DNA of 64,000 nucleotides from Cricetomys ansorgei (GCA_026225945.1 JAMJFZ010000320.1:10832001-10896000); one strand, 5' to 3'. Shown: positions 1 through 14,169, numbered from the stretch's first letter. Made by a program: numbers and translations. Notes: a model not told the origin generated them from the sequence alone.

Positions 1-209
1 ATAATGGGCTGAGCCACCAAATTATTGTTTCTGCTGCTGCCTCTTCTGGTCTTTCATTCTAGCTAACATTTTTCCCTACTTTCAAAAAAATGTTACTAGG
101 GATCAACCTCAGAGATTTGGTACATGTCTGATAAGCGTTCTACCACTGAGCTACATACTAATACATTAAGTATTCCCTTGCTTAAAAAAAAAAGTGTATG
201 ACGTGTGTT

Positions 210-480
210 TTGTGTGGGGGGTGTGTGTGTGTACACGCATGTATGAAGGTCAGAGGTCAACACTAGCTATCTCTCTTTATCACCTGCAGCCCATTGATTT
301 GGCAAGATGAGCTGGCCAACAGGCTCCAGGGATCCTGTCTCTGCCTCCTCAGCACCAGGGCCCCAGCATATATACCCAGATTTTAACATGGATGCTAAGG
401 AGCTGAGCTCAGGTCTTCATGCTTGCATGGCAGGCACTTTACTGGCAGCCATCTCCACAGACCCCACTCCTCATTCTGTT
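210..480 (-). repeat. B4-type SINE, antisense
   Basis: The plus strand reads a TG-rich tail, AAGGTCAGAGGTCAAC, a degenerate B1-like body and GCAGGCACTTTACTGGC near the end, the reverse order of a tRNA-B1 composite rodent SINE. Confidence 0.6.
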
Positions 481-1035
481 CCCTTTTAAGGTCACGTTCA
501 GCTGGGTTTTCTGTTACCTTCAACCAAGATCATTCTGACTGTGTCTTTAACAAATGACGGTTACAGTTTGTCTTCAAGTGTGTCCTCCCCGCTCGCTCTT
601 CCCGCTACCCCCGCCCGGGAAACATAACAAAAGGCCCCTGTTGATAAGTGGCAATGCACTCATGTCCAAATGCTGCTTTCTGTGCCGCTCTCCCCACCTC
701 AGTGCGATAGAGTTGGCTGCTTTCTTCTCCATACTCAGTCATATCACCCCTGCCCACACCACAGTTCTCCTTCTCATTGCCGTACGAAAACTACACACAA
801 ATGGGTGAGGGAAGAAATAGCGACCGCGTCTCCGTGAAGCCTTGTCCACAGCTGCTCCGGAGGCTTCCTTATTAATCTCCGAAACGTGTCCCTAACAATT
901 AGCATCCCGGCAAAGGCATAGACATTCACACATTTTTGTTCAATTGGACGGCGTTGTTTTCCTAGTTCCTTGTGACAAAGGCATCCCAGCTATGTAATGT
1001 AATAAAGGGAAGAGGTGTCACTGAGACAATAGAAG

Positions 1036-1215
1036 GACCAGTGAGATGGCTCAACAAGTAAAGGCACCTGCTGCGCAGGATTGACGACCTGAGTTCGAGT
1101 CCTGGAACCTACATGAAGGTAGAAGGAAAGAACCAGCCCCATAAAGTTGTCTTGGACCTCTACATATGTGCTAGGCATGAGCAACCACAAGGGTAACGTG
1201 CACACACAATAATGA
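1036..1215 (+). repeat. B2-related SINE
   Basis: GTGAGATGGCTCAACAAGTA starts a tRNA-derived head, followed by the B-box-like GAGTTCGAGTCC. The family is typical of muroid rodents. Confidence 0.65.
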
Positions 1216-4144
1216 TAAGTACACTTTTGGAAAGACTATGAAAGCATTCTTATACTGCTTATGCCTCAACTGCTAAGTTCTTGCCAAGTGCGTCATTTGT
1301 GCCTTGACTGCTGGCTCTCGTCTTTAAAAGCTTCCATCAGTTTAACAATCTTTAAGACTATCTAAAATATCAACAAAGAATATGCTTTGCATTAAGTCCT
1401 AGCAGCAAACACTCATTTGGTCAAATTAGATCTCACTGGCAGTTAGGACTCACCAGTGTCTGGACTGCCAGGGTTCAGATTCACTAAACAAAGCCTATCC
1501 ATAGTAGGCATAGGGCATAACAAGATTGCCAAGACAACAAGTTCTCAAGCAGTTAACAGATCAGTGGAAGAGGCAGATATATAAATAAATACACAGTGCC
1601 CAAGGCTGAGCAAGGACACAGTCTTAGAGAAACAGTGGGTATGCCCAGTGACACTAAAAATGTTGACTCTGATAATACTTCAATATTTCTTCATGTGAAG
1701 AACCTTTCTTCCCATACGTCAGCCTCAGATCGTTCATGCCCAAATTAACACAAGATTACTTTGAAAACTCAAATTAGAGTTGGTGAGACTGTGAGCCAAC
1801 TTAAGCATTTGCCTTTCTTATAAATAGTCTGCATTTAGAACTTAACATTTTCAGTCCTTCAAAAGACAATATTTGAACTCCTCATTGGTTTACCTGCTTC
1901 TCTGGGAAACATAGCTATACTGTTTTCTTCCTGTGCATGTTGCAAAGGACATCAAGGAGGCCTCATATACTTCACCACATACAGTATCCTCTAGTATGGC
2001 ACGATGGCTAGCTACAACATCGTCACCCTACTATGAATATCCTGTTTCTCTGACCTTGCTGTCTGGAATCACTCACAGAGAAGCAATTTGACATCGTTAG
2101 CTACTGCTTCTATTTCATCTCCTTGCTGGAGGGCAGCAATATGTCTTACTAGGTTTTATCCTGACTAGTCAAAAGCTGGTAGATGTCAGACCTTGGTAAA
2201 TGACAGGAGCAATATGTGGAAAGAGTACTGTGCTCCCGGAACACCTGCACTCATTTCCTGGGCGCCTGCTGATTAGCTGTGCAGCCTTGACACACAGGAG
2301 CATGACACCCACCCACAGAGACTACCGAGAACACTCACAAAATGATCCGAGAAAAAAACATTTAAGACCTTGAGATACGCTGTCACCCCAACAAATGCTT
2401 TTGAGTTGGATGTTTAACTTATGTCTATTGTGGGAATAAAAAAGACAACCCCAACAGCCCTGTAAATTTTAGGATTTACTTGAACTTGAAACAGATAAAA
2501 GCAAGTTGCTTCCTTTTATGAGGTTTTTGATAAGTGACTTAATGTTAAAACGCTAGAAAGCCCATTTTGCTCCTATAATGCTTTACAGCATTATACGATT
2601 ATTTTTATTTTATTATTATTTTATTTTATTAAACTTTCAACTTAGAAGCCTAGTTTGCATTACAATACTACATTAGGAATAAAACCACTGATGCAATCAA
2701 ATTGTGTAGAAACAACTCCACCACAGACCGTGTCAGACCCAAGTTCTGTAGCTTCAATTAACATAAATGGACACAGTAGCTCCCTTTAAGTTTGCAGCAT
2801 CCCAGGAGACAGCATCTTTGTGCATGTAATTAGGGTATAATAATAGGAAAAAAAAAGAGTATGAAGTTGCAGAACAGGAAAATTAATTTTTACATTGTAT
2901 TCATTAAAGAATTCTGTAGGTATCAACAGGGCAACTTTGAAAGGCTGTGTTATTCTAGAAATAATATATAATAGAAATAAAAATTACTACATTAGCATGG
3001 AAATAAAAAGTTATACTTAAAGGTCATCTTGCAAGCTCGGGTTTTGATTTGGCGTGTGGACGAGACAATGCTCTGAAACTCCACTGGGAGTAGAGAAATC
3101 ATAAATATTAATAAATGGAAGAAACACCATTGCAGATAATAAAATACGAAGCAGCATGTGAGTTCTGGCGGCTTTCACAGCCACAATGTGGGGCTGGAGT
3201 TGGGAGACAGTTTCTTATTATAAACTAGAGACTTGCACATTCACTGACATAGATTATATCCTGGAAAACCCTATCGCTGGACTTTCATCAAACTTGAAAA
3301 ATCACAATTCTGAAAGTGGCACCATCATAAGTAGAGATGTCTTTGGACTCTGACATATATTTAATCTGAAAGAGCTTCATCATTTCTCACTTAGGCATTC
3401 CATTTGTTTCTATATATGTCTCCCTGCTTCCTCTCAGCCCCTTCAACTCTGCCCTTCCATTACAGCCAGAAGGATCTTTCTGTGGTGTAACGAAGATCAT
3501 GATGTATCTGTTCATAATATTATTAAGGTTCTCCGTTGTACTGCAGCTAAACTACTTTCATGGCATTCAATGTTCTTAATAATCCAATGCATTTTCAGCT
3601 TCACAAGTAGTACTTTCTAAAGCACCAAGGCTCTTGTGAGTGCTGGCCGTGGAAGTTCTGTTGTTCCCTCACGTCCTTGCATTCGCTGTGCCCGTTACTA
3701 TGTCCTCGGACTTGCCTAGACTGACACATTCCTAACTATCTTTCATTGTTCACTTGTCAACTTCCCGAGCCTATCAAATACACTTGCGCAGGAATTTGGT
3801 GCCCCAATTTGTCTAACACTCCTTACTTATGTTCTTCCTCTTTCTCCGCCAGTCTGCAGTTCCCGATGGACAAAGGCCAGGTCTGCTGTGCATACCCTCA
3901 ATAACTGCACGGGTCTGTGTGCAGGGCAACCGCAATATTCAGCATGTATCTATTCAAAGACAACTGAATCACTGCATAGAAAGACCTCTGCATGATGCCA
4001 CATCGCTCTGCATTCCCACATGTGTTGCAGGAGGCATTACACATGCGATGGTGCTAATTGGCAGTGCTGTCTTCCTCTTCAGGTTAAAGCAAGTGGTGAG
4101 TTGTACTCAGTCGGGTAAGGTGCTTTCTCAGCCGGGGAAAAAGC

Positions 4145-4325
4145 AACGAGCTGTAGCTCAGTGTTTGCTGGATTTAACTCCCAGCACAGCATAAAGCCAG
4201 CGTGATTGGTACGTGACTGAAGTCCCAGCACTCAGAAGTAGAGGCAGGGAGTTTAAGACTATCCACTGCTGCATAGTGGGTTCATGGCAAACCTGGGCTG
4301 TATGAGAACCTGTCTCAAAACAACG
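4145..4325 (+). repeat. B4-type (ID plus B1) SINE
   Basis: GAGCTGTAGCTCAGTGTTTG is an ID-like head, followed by a B1-like CCCAGCACTCAGAAG and a tail of TGTCTCAAAA. Confidence 0.55.
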
Positions 4326-4484
4326 TTCCCTCCTCCCTCAAAATAAGAAAGGAGTTGTATCTGTCCAGCAAAGGATCCAAGAAAGGATCATATCGGTGAA
4401 GCAGAAATCTGAAGCTAAGCGCTGAGAGAAATGAGGTCGGGTAAAAAGTAGCACAGTTGTGTTAGGATTGTAGACTGATTGTGG

Positions 4485-4700
4485 GACTGTAGAAATGCTT
4501 GCCCTGCAACCTTAACCACTTGAGTTTCGATCCCTAAACACACCAGACGCAGGAGCACCAATGATTGTAATCTCAGCACAGCCGTATTGGGGGACAGAAG
4601 GCAGAACTGGGAAAATTGCTGAAAACTTAAGAGAGTGGCCAGCCTGGCGCAGTAGTGAATGAGAGAGACCCTATCTCAAACAAGGTGTAAAACCAATGTT
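4485..4700 (+). repeat. degenerate B4-type SINE
   Basis: A tRNA-like head with TTGAGTTTCGATCCC is followed by a B1-like section (TGTAATCTCAGCAC) and CCCTATCTCAAA. It follows the previous SINE in the same direction. Confidence 0.5.
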
Positions 4701-5380
4701 TGAGGTTGTCCTCTAACCTCCACAGGTCTACCATGACACATGCGTTCCCATTCTCACACACAAGCACACACATATACACACACAGAGGGAAAAAAGCAGC
4801 TCAGCCAATGGATGGAGGATTAGTGGATGGCAGTTAATGAACTGAGGTTCTTTGAACAAAGAGTCACTGTAGTCAGAGTTCAGAAAATCAGAAGAGCTGG
4901 AGAGTTCGATGGTTATGTCTTCCGTCCTGGCTTATCGAAAACCTAGGCATAGAGACTTTTAGATGTACTGGTATTAATAGGGTCTATGTCTGGTGCAAAG
5001 TTAATAAACTCTACCTCTAAGCGTCACAAAGAACAATACATACACACAGTTGCAAGATGCGGGCCGTGAAGATGCCCCGCTTGGATCTTCCTTTACAAGA
5101 GCTCGTAGTAGGGCCATGGCTGCCTGAGAGCTGCACCCTGTAAATGTTAAGAACACACTGATGGCAGTTGCACCCCAGCCACGGGCTGGTCCCAGCCAGC
5201 ATGTGCACGCGGGCCTGTTGAGTGGGCATCTCCGACCTCGTCCCTCTCCATTAGCCTAGGTTAGACCTCCTCAGTGCTGTGCTTCCAGTCTCTTCCCAGT
5301 CAAGCCGCCCTCTCTCCTTTCACAGATCAGCGTGGTAGTGAAAAGGATCAGCTTCACCAAACCTCCCTCCTCCCTTTTAT

Positions 5381-5650
5381 TTTTTTCTTTTATATTATAT
5401 ATTTTTATATTTATGTTATATAGAAATATACACACATATATATCTATACAAAATATATAATATTAAAATAGATACAAATGTATATTCATATATCATATAT
5501 AAATATATAATATGTAACTGTATAATATATATATTAATTAATATATCATATATACTATATGATGTGTGGTATATGATATGTGATATATAATATATAATAT
5601 TCATAAGATAAGTATATAAATAAAAATATATAATATAAATGTATTTTTTA
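5381..5650. repeat. AT-rich low-complexity block
   Basis: Some 270 bases of TATA/ATAT with very few G or C. Long frames read on the minus strand here (Ile/Tyr-rich) are artefacts of composition. Confidence 0.85.
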
Positions 5651-7597
5651 TTTTTCTGAGCAATTTCCATCAATTAACCCTTTGCATATTTAACTTCATC
5701 CTGGTATTTGCTTCTGGTAAGACCCAAAGCTTACATAGTTAAAACAAAGCCTAGTCTGCAGCAGGTACTGAATCAGTTACCTTTGGATACAACAACTAAT
5801 AGAGCCGTTAATAGATCATACAGAAACGACGTTTATAGCACTGAGAATTTTCTTCTTAGAAATCCAGTAACGAGGGAAGGGGAGAGGGAGAAAGAAAGGG
5901 AGGGAGAGAGAGAGAGACAGAGAGAATGCTAGAATATCTGGGTAATTCACCCCCCTTAGGATCTCTATTCATCAAAACATTTTACTTTCTACGGCAGAAA
6001 GCCCACCCCTCTTGGTTACGTGGCACCTGAACAGACTTTAAACTAGTCACCTTGAGGGGCAGAGTTCCCAAAGAGGAGCACAGCAGAGTTCCAGCACCCA
6101 CACTGCCGGCGCCCGCAGCTGACACTCAGATCCCAGACAGGTGTCTATCCTTCCTATCGGACTAACACTCAGGAAGGTCTGGAAAAAAGATTTCCTGCTG
6201 TTTAATTTTCAGGGTGGGAAATCCTGGGAACTCTGATACTTGGCAGACCCATCGAGAAGGCAAGGGGCAGACAAGACAGCTGAGGACCAACGGCTACTCA
6301 TTGTCCATTCCTCCTCTCATGGATTCTACAGACGCTTAAGCACTTGAGCGCCTACACCTATGTGAAAAAAAATCTACCGCCTGACACTATCCGGCAGAGT
6401 TTTATTGTGTACATGTTCTGAGCCAGAATCAATGCTTTACAAATGTACTTCTTGACATCACAATGCCTTTCAAAGGGTGAAAGTCTGGGGCAATAGCCTC
6501 AGACGTTTCTTCCACTCCTTTTCCCTGAACCAGGGGTCACACCCCTAAACCTCTTACGTCCTTGTAGGCGTCACCCATCCTGGCTTATCCTAAGGAGATC
6601 TGCAAACATTTATTTTCATGCTTGCCCTCCTCTGTTCAAAAACCTTCATTTCTCTATTCCTTAGAAAATAACCAAATATTTAGCTCAACATTCAAGGTCC
6701 TTAACCATCTAATCTTACTTCCCGCCTCTCTATTCCTTTTATCCTAAGCCAAAATCCAATCGCCTTCACGTCACCCACCGTTGATGGGTGCATCCAAGAT
6801 GTCTGGTCTCTAGTCCTTCCCTGGTCCTTGCGTCCCACAAGTGCACCCAAGAATGCAGATGAATACAGTTCCAGGCACAGTTCAAATGCTAACAAAACCT
6901 TTTCAGACTAGGGTACTTCCCAACTAGAAGTCAAGTAGCTAGCTCTGCTCTTCCGTTTGATTGGATTTGCTATGGTTCCTCTCTCTCTACTAGACCTTAA
7001 ACTTCATAAAGGAGGCAGCCTGCTGGACTCATCTCTTCATCATAGCACTGTCCTTCTAAATATTCATTAAACTAATAAATCAGTGGCCGCATGAAGACAC
7101 TGTGTCCTTTACAAGTATGCGTTGTTAAAGTCTGCTAATGGTGGCAACCGTGAGATATGAACAGGGGCCTCTGAAAATAACTCGATTTTTAACTAAGAGA
7201 ACATGACTACTATAAGGCAGTTTTTAAAGTCATCTTTAATTTAGATACTGTGTGTGGCACGTATGTGTATGATGCATACTTCCCTTCTGATTGCTGTTCT
7301 GGAATACTGGTTTCAGACACCTGTAAGCTTGCTCCAGTCAGTCACAGAATAAGATCTTTAGGGGCCCATCTAATGTCATCTACCTTCATTCCCCCATCCC
7401 ATACATAATCTCACAGTAAAATAAAACATCTTATTTTAAGGATTTCCCCTGGTAAAAATTGCACAGAATTTATGGAAATTCATCCCAGTGTCTCGTGGCA
7501 TTCTCTGCCACAGTATTCCTGCATAATAAGTTGAACTGAATTGTGTACAGTACGATTTCATCTTGTATAGTATAGTGGTTTAAATGTATGGCTTCTA

Positions 7598-7690
7598 GCT
7601 GGGGCTGTAACTCAGTAGAAGACCAAATGCCCATCACATGCAATGCCCTACTCAGTCCCTATCATTGAAAAACGAGTAAAATTAAAAAGA
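7598..7690 (+). repeat. ID-like SINE fragment
   Basis: GCTGGGGCTGTAACTCAGTA is an ID head; a short A-rich tail follows. Confidence 0.5.
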
Positions 7691-8243
7691 CATATGGCTT
7701 CTGAGGTCAGGCTTCCCATTTGTCTCTGGAGACCTGGGCTTCCTCATGTGTAAAGAGGGGTGTTAGAACCTATTTAATGGGATGATTTTAGGCTTTGACT
7801 AAAACGTATGTACATTATCCAGGATGATGTCTGGAGTCTGGTATATGATTATGAGAGACAAGTACTGATTATAATTGTGTCTTATTTTATTTTGAATAGG
7901 ATGAATAATAGCTTGGTACTCGTCTTTCATACCTGTAGGTTGGGAATAAATGAATCTTTTTTTCTGAACTTGATAAACCCAGTTCCATTGTACTATTTTT
8001 AATCAGATGAAAATTTTAATATTTCAAAGTCTCCTTCAGACTCTTCGTATCAGTTCAGAGGAGAATATTCTTTCTGTTACCAGAAGGGTCTTCTAACTGG
8101 CATTCTAAGAGCTCCACCTATTTAAACTGTGCCTTTCAGAGCCGTTCTTCATGCTAGGCACACGGTTGTGTTGTGTTGCCTGATAGACTGGGGCCCATCT
8201 CCACTGTGCGCACCAATTTTTACTTGGATCAACAAACTCTTCA

Positions 8244-8444
<201 letters not shown>

Positions 8445-9623
8445 CTAACAATCTTTCACATCGTTTATATATAATGCTGCGCACACACTGCAAGCTTTCA
8501 CCACCACCATCGTCCACGCTGATAAAGCAGTCCCATAAATTGATCCGGTGGTTGTTTCACAGTGGGTCTTCAAGTTGAGTCAACTGAACACCTGTCGGAC
8601 CCCCAAAGAGAAGCTGACTTATCTTCACTGAGCTGGATTTGCTGAAGAAATGCAGTGAAATCATAAAGAGGCCAAGCGCACGGCGAGCACATACGTAATG
8701 GCAGAAACACACTGACTTAGACGGAGCGACCCTCAGAAACTGGATGCAGGCAGATTCTCCCAAAGTCATTATTCTGCTCATACCTGGCATTCAGGGTCAA
8801 CTCAGAAAATAAAAGCACCCAGAGCCGAAAAAAAAAGTCTTGATATGTCCAGAATATTGGGCTAACTCATGAAGCTTTAGTCAGAATGCAGAGAATGAGT
8901 AAAAATACCCCCAAGTCTACTAGCATCATCTTGAGCTATGTTTTCTGCTAAGGTCTGCACCTTGCAATGTAGGGAAACAGACAAAACTGGGGAAGAACTA
9001 TTAGCTTCAAGGAACAGAGCTCCATCTGGAAGACACACAGTCCTCATCCAAGCTTTTTGAGCAGAGCCACCAGCAACTGCTCTGACTTCCTCCCCATTTC
9101 CTCTCTTCTCCTGCCACACTGAGGCCCTGGCTCTACTGAGAACTAAGAGTGAGCTGTTGTCTCAAAGATGAATGCTCTTCCCTGATGTCTCCATCCCTGC
9201 CACCCTCTCAGGCATCAGTTATTTGCTGCAAGGTTATCTGCTGCAAGGTATAAAGTCCCAAGTTCCCACTAGATCCCATCTGCTTCGTTTCTGCCCACAG
9301 AATGTACCACTACCTGTCATGATACAATGGATTCATTTGCTTATATATTGCCAGTTATCTATGTTGAAATATAAACTTTTTAGAGCAGAAATTATTTGTA
9401 ATCTCAATGCCTGGCACATAATAGGTACCTGACATTATTTGTTGAGCAACAGAGTGAATAAATAAAAGAATGATAAAAAGCCCACAAATTTTTGGCCGTA
9501 TATACACAGAATTGGGGAGGTGGAAAGAATGCCATCAGTGTCCAATGGCTTAGGAAAGGGTTAAACAGCAATGAGAACTCAAAGAGAGTAATGCCAAGGA
9601 TTAACAGTCTCTCTCTGACCGGA

Positions 9624-9835
9624 AGACTTAGCTCAATTGGTAAAGTGATTGCCTGAGCCTGCAGGGAGCCTTGGGTCCCACCATTCCCCCAGCACTACAT
9701 AAAATTGGATGTGGTGGTGCATGCCTATAACCTCAGTTCTTGATAGAAGCAAGGCGATCAGAAGTTCAAGGTCATCTTCTATTACAGGTGAGTTTGAGGT
9801 CAGTATGGTCTCCTTAAGACCCTGTCTTAAAAAAA
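9624..9835 (+). repeat. B4-type (ID plus B1) SINE
   Basis: An ID-like head (CTTAGCTCAATTGGTAAAG) is joined to a B1-like body (GGTGGTGCATGCCTATAA) and ends in CCTGTCTTAAAAAAAAA. Confidence 0.7.
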
Positions 9836-11253
9836 AAGTCACTATCCTGAGAACCTAAGGGCTCCTCTGTAGACAGGACCACACAGTCTCCTTACTGGGT
9901 CTGCAGCACCAAGGCTAATTTTTCACAAAATACCCTTTCAATGCTGGCATTATACTACCATTGCCAGTAGCTATAATGTTATTTCTAGAATTGTTATTAG
10001 GGGGAAATGATTGACAAAAACCTTTAGTCTTTTATTTCCTTCTGTGTTTTAAGATTTGTCCCTCTGGTTTAAACACACATTAATTATACTCTCCCTCAGC
10101 AACTGGGGACTGGGAATGAAGAAGAGTTAGGGTATTACCATTGTTTTCAGAGGTTCAGATCTTCTGTGCTTCTTGTCACCTATTATTTCTCAGATCAAAA
10201 GCAAATGACCATTTGAACTGAAAATTATCTTCTTGTAAATAATTTTGAAAAATGTCATAGCCTTCTATCTTTCTCCCTTATTCTCCCCACAGCTTTTATT
10301 TTTATGTAGTCTTGGTTTTTAATCAAAATTTGTGTCACCTTAATTAGCATATAATAAATTAAGCTTCTCTTTCATTGTTAGTCGAGAAACAAGAGACTAT
10401 TAAGGTTCCAATGACAGCAAGAACTTCCTCTCCACATTTTATTAGTTTTATTAGGCTAATGTCTGTCTGTGACAAATTTAATAAAAGAATAGCACAATGC
10501 TGGCAAAAAGAAGGCAAATTAGCATGTCTAATTAAAAACCTTTGTCAGAAGATATCATCTGTAATTTAATAAGTGTTCCGCTGCTATTGGAGGTATTTAT
10601 GACACTACACTATGGAACTGTAAATGCACTAACATCTTTAAATTCTTTTGAGACAAATTTTATTAGGTAGCCCAGGCTAGCTTTGTGAATGGCTTTTTCT
10701 TTTTTCACTGCAACAATCTAAATCATTTCTTGGACAGCACTGATGATACAGCAGAAGGAATTGCAGGCGTGGAAACGTGACTTGGCATTTTAGTTGCTTC
10801 ACTGCATAAGTACATGTGCTTAGCAAATCGGTACACACCCCTTTCCTTACATACGATCGTCCATCCACCCCTACGGATTTCTTAATCTATATTCCACTTT
10901 TCCTCCCTCTCTTCTACTCTTATTACTTTGCTTCAAGAATTCTTCCCTAGACTTGAGCAGTAGCATTCTGACTGGTCCTCCTGCCTCATTCCATTCAAGT
11001 CCACCTCATATAAACCTGATAAGGCCATCTATCTGTAACGAAATTTCACCATTTTCTAAAATCTCTTTAGAGGGGGGCAATGGCTAAACTCCTTAGTTAA
11101 ATCCTTATCATCCAGTGCCAATATGCCTCACTATCTAATCAAAGAGTATGCCAAAGGCATTATTCTATAACCACAATGAAAGTTTCACCTCCTATCTTAT
11201 ATGTGTATGTGTGTGAATATAGGCTGGCATATATGTTTGTGTATATATTTTTA

Positions 11254-11278
11254 GTGTGTGTGTGTGTGTGTGTGTGTA
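11254..11278 (+). repeat. (GT)n microsatellite
   Basis: Near-perfect GT run next to an antisense B4-type SINE; it is probably that element's tail. Confidence 0.85.
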
Positions 11279-11339
11279 TGCATGTGGGTGTGGCTTTGTG
11301 GAAGTCACAAGTTAACATTACCTTCTTCAAACACTCTAT

Positions 11340-11540
11340 TTTATTTCTTGAGACAGACTCACTGACTCTGGCCCTCACTGATCCAGCTAGCCTGGCTGGC
11401 CAGCAAGTCCTCCTGTCTTTTCCTCCCTAGCGTAGGGATTAAAGTAGAATAACACCATTCCTGGCTGTTTACATGGGCACCAGAGACCCAAAATCAGGTC
11501 CATGTCTTTGGTCTTTGCAGAAACCTGCACATACTGTCAT
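11340..11540 (-). repeat. B4-type SINE, antisense
   Basis: TTCTTGAGACAGACTCACTG is a reversed B1-like end, with CAGGTCCATGTCTTTGGTC from the reversed tRNA-like part. Confidence 0.55.
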
Positions 11541-11543
11541 ACA

Positions 11544-11580
11544 GACACACACACAGACACACACACACACACACACACAC
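11544..11580 (+). repeat. (CA)n microsatellite
   Basis: CA dinucleotides with one GA interruption, followed by AATAAAAAAA. Confidence 0.9.
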
Positions 11581-11678
11581 AATAAAAAAATCTTTTAAAT
11601 TATCTAACTTGGATATAATTCTTTCTGAAGGTTTCTGAAGGTTTTCTCAAGCCCAATTCCTCTCTGTTCAAGTAGTAC

Positions 11679-11785
11679 TGTGTGTGTGTGTGTGTGTGTG
11701 TGTGCACGCGTGTGTGTATGTGTGCGTGTGTGTATGTGCCTGTATGTGCATATGTATCCATGCATGCATGTATGTGTGTTTGCAT
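11679..11785 (+). repeat. (TG)n and TGCA-rich microsatellite
   Basis: A pure TG run passes into degenerate TGTGCG/TGTATG and CATGCATGCATG, all alternating purine and pyrimidine. Confidence 0.9.
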
Positions 11786-11924
11786 ATAATACACTTTAAC
11801 TACGCTTCTTGAAGGTAACAGCCATGCACTTAGTACCGAGTATCAAGCACTACTTATTGAATAAGTGGATCAATGATTAATTTGCGAATCTCAATTCTGA
11901 ACTATTAATTTGGAAGATTTTTTA

Positions 11925-12135
11925 AGACAGAATCTAATTGTATACCAGACTAGTCTCAAACTTAATATGCAGCCAAGGATGACCTTAAACTTTTGCTTCT
12001 CCTGCCTCCACATTCTAAGTGTCAAGATTTATAAGCATGTACCATCAGGTCCAATTTACATAGTGCTATGGATCAAACTTGGAGCTTCATACATACTAGC
12101 CAAGTATTCTCCCAACTGAACGACAACTTCAGGCC
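11925..12135 (-). repeat. B4-type SINE, antisense
   Basis: TTTAAGACAGAATCTAATTG starts a reversed B1-like body; ATCAAACTTGGAGCTTCATA and CCAACTGAACGACA are the reversed ID-like head. Confidence 0.65.
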
Positions 12136-12446
12136 AAGGAAGAATTATTATAAGTGATTCTGAATATGCTTTCTGCCTCCAGCTTTTCATGTCTATAGTA
12201 ATTAGAGACATTAAGTCAGATATAATTTTGAGTTTATAAAGTGAGTGAAATGTCTTTATGTCACAGGCAAGCTGTACAATGTAGTAGGGAAATTGCTAAT
12301 GGAACAACACTTAGCAAAAGAAATCGTGCTGATAGATCTGATCCCATAGGAATGCTTGAAGAACGGAACAAAATGTTGTACCCAAAGTGTTTAATATGAC
12401 CATGGCACATCTTATACATTTCAAGAACATTAATTTTTATTATTTA

Positions 12447-12557
<111 letters not shown>

Positions 12558-12800
12558 CTAAATTTTAAGAAAAAAAAGTAAATGATTAATAAGTATACAG
12601 GAAAAGAAAAACTCAATATAAAATCATTACAGAAAAAGTAACAGAATTGAATAATGAAATTTAAAGGTCCAGATCACATTTCTCAGATCTTTCAAAAACA
12701 AATTACTATTTACAAGATAGATCTGAGATTTCTTTTTTTAATTGTTTAATGCTAAAAAAAGTTTGAATATAATTTGAAGTCTCAGTATAATCACATTCAG

Positions 12801-12840
<40 letters not shown>

Positions 12841-12915
12841 CCCCACTTTAGTGATAGTAAAAGCTCCAGGAAAATGCTAACTTTAAACAACTGTATTTTC
12901 AGATAGTATACATAC
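12558..12915 (-). other. Nr1h4: Nr1h4 intron 7 (358 bases)
   Basis: A short AT-rich intron with donor GTATGT and acceptor TTTAG. It carries an interrupted (AT)n repeat at 12799-12840. Confidence 0.9.
12799..12840. repeat. (AT)n microsatellite in intron 7
   Basis: An AT run with one G interruption, self-complementary, between the two closely spaced exons 7 and 8. Confidence 0.9.
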
Positions 12916-13014
12916 AATTTTATTTGTTATTTCCTGAGGCATTCTTTGTTTGTTATATGAATCCGTAATATATTCCAGAAGGTTCTGCTGATCTGGGGTG
13001 AGTTCAGTTTTCTC
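12916..13014 (-). CDS. Nr1h4: Nr1h4 exon 7: start of ligand-binding domain (helix 1 region)
   Basis: The 99-base exon encodes 33 residues from [20 protein letters not shown] to EITNKI, in phase 0 at both ends. Acceptor is GTGTAG (exon start 13014), donor AAATT, GTATGT (exon end 12916). It covers helix 1 and the following loop of the FXR ligand-binding domain. It is too short and intron-bounded to stand out as a long open frame; it was found by matching the expected protein on the minus strand. Species differences include YITDS, where others have FIMDS or YIMDS. Confidence 0.95.
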
Positions 13015-13404
13015 CTACACTGGCAAGAAAATGAAAGGTGTTAGGGTGGGTGGTTAAAGGCATACTCCAAGATGTGCACTTATCTGAAATGAACTCATAG
13101 CAAAGGGTTTTTCAAAGCCCTTAAGAACTATGAGCTTACACATAGTGGAAAATTGGTTTCTCCAGGTCCTGGCACAAACAGTAAGACATTCCCCTCAAGT
13201 TGATTCAACTTGTTCATTTTCCTATTTAGAAAACATGAACGATAAAATATTCTCCTCATGTTTCTCATGGGAATAAATAATGGTGCCAATACGGAGGCTA
13301 TTGAGCCCAAGCGCACTTGAAGGTCAGTAGAAGTTCAAAGTTAAATCATAGCTAGGAAAGCATCCTGTGGATTAAAGGAGAACCCATCTTTACTCCTCTA
13401 TGTT

Positions 13405-13590
13405 TAAGGGTGGCAAACTGTGGCCTACAGACCAAATCCACCTGTATAAATATAAAGTTTTACTGGAATGTGGCCATGCTCCTTTGTTGATATATTGTCT
13501 GTGCTGCTTTTCAGACAGAATGGTAGTTACACAGCTGTCATCGAGAACCTGTGGCCAAAGCGTAAAAGCTGACATATCTAGCACGTCACA
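13405..13590 (+). repeat. ancient dispersed repeat (hAT-like, uncertain)
   Basis: GGCAAACTGTGGCCTACAGA and AAAGTTTTACTGGAATGTGG match an old mammalian repeat with a conserved AAAGTTTTATTGGAA core. A related fragment lies at 55435-55530. The family name is not certain. Confidence 0.5.
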
Positions 13591-14169
13591 GACATAAATG
13601 AGTCTGCTGAACCCAGAGTCACCAGTCTGTTCAACTCGGGTTCCAGATAGCCGTTTCCCTCTTCACTGTCTCTTGGGAAAGATGAACCACTGTGTCAACT
13701 TTTTGCTTTCTTATACCAAAGCATTACAGATGAGGCACTACGACAGAACGATCCTTTCTCATACGATTAGTCTTCCTGAAATCAATACTAAACAATAAGT
13801 TTAGAAACCTAACAGTGAATGAAGTCCTCCTTGCCAAATAAATGCAGGCCAAGGTGTAACTTGCATATGGTGGCTTACTGGTTTTTCAGCTAACAGCAGA
13901 TGTTCTGCGACTCATCACTGTGTGTATGTCTAACCAGCCCAGATGTTGTGCCCTCATTTTGTCCTTAGTTATTCAATGGATTTCTTAAGAGGTTTTTTGA
14001 TTCGGTGAAATGGGTTTTCTCTATTGGTCTAGATGTGTGATACCCTCTTTCACCCATCAATGAAGATTAACCCACAGCCCCTGCTGAGTCCAGACTTCCC
14101 AAGTTGGAGCTTTCCCTCTCCATGGCAAGGGTCGGGGGTGAGGAGTGTGAACGTGGTCAACAAAACCTT

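Noticed and set aside
1036..1215. tRNA-like A and B boxes, also in other SINEs
   Set aside because: They belong to B2, ID and B4 SINE heads and are not functional tRNA genes.
3829..4194. 121-codon plus-strand frame
   Set aside because: It runs into a SINE, lacks a recognisable domain and has no splice or promoter support.
8557..8790. 77-codon minus-strand frame next to exon 9, tested as exon 8 or 10
   Set aside because: It does not match the FXR ligand-binding domain; the true exon 8 is at 12458-12557.
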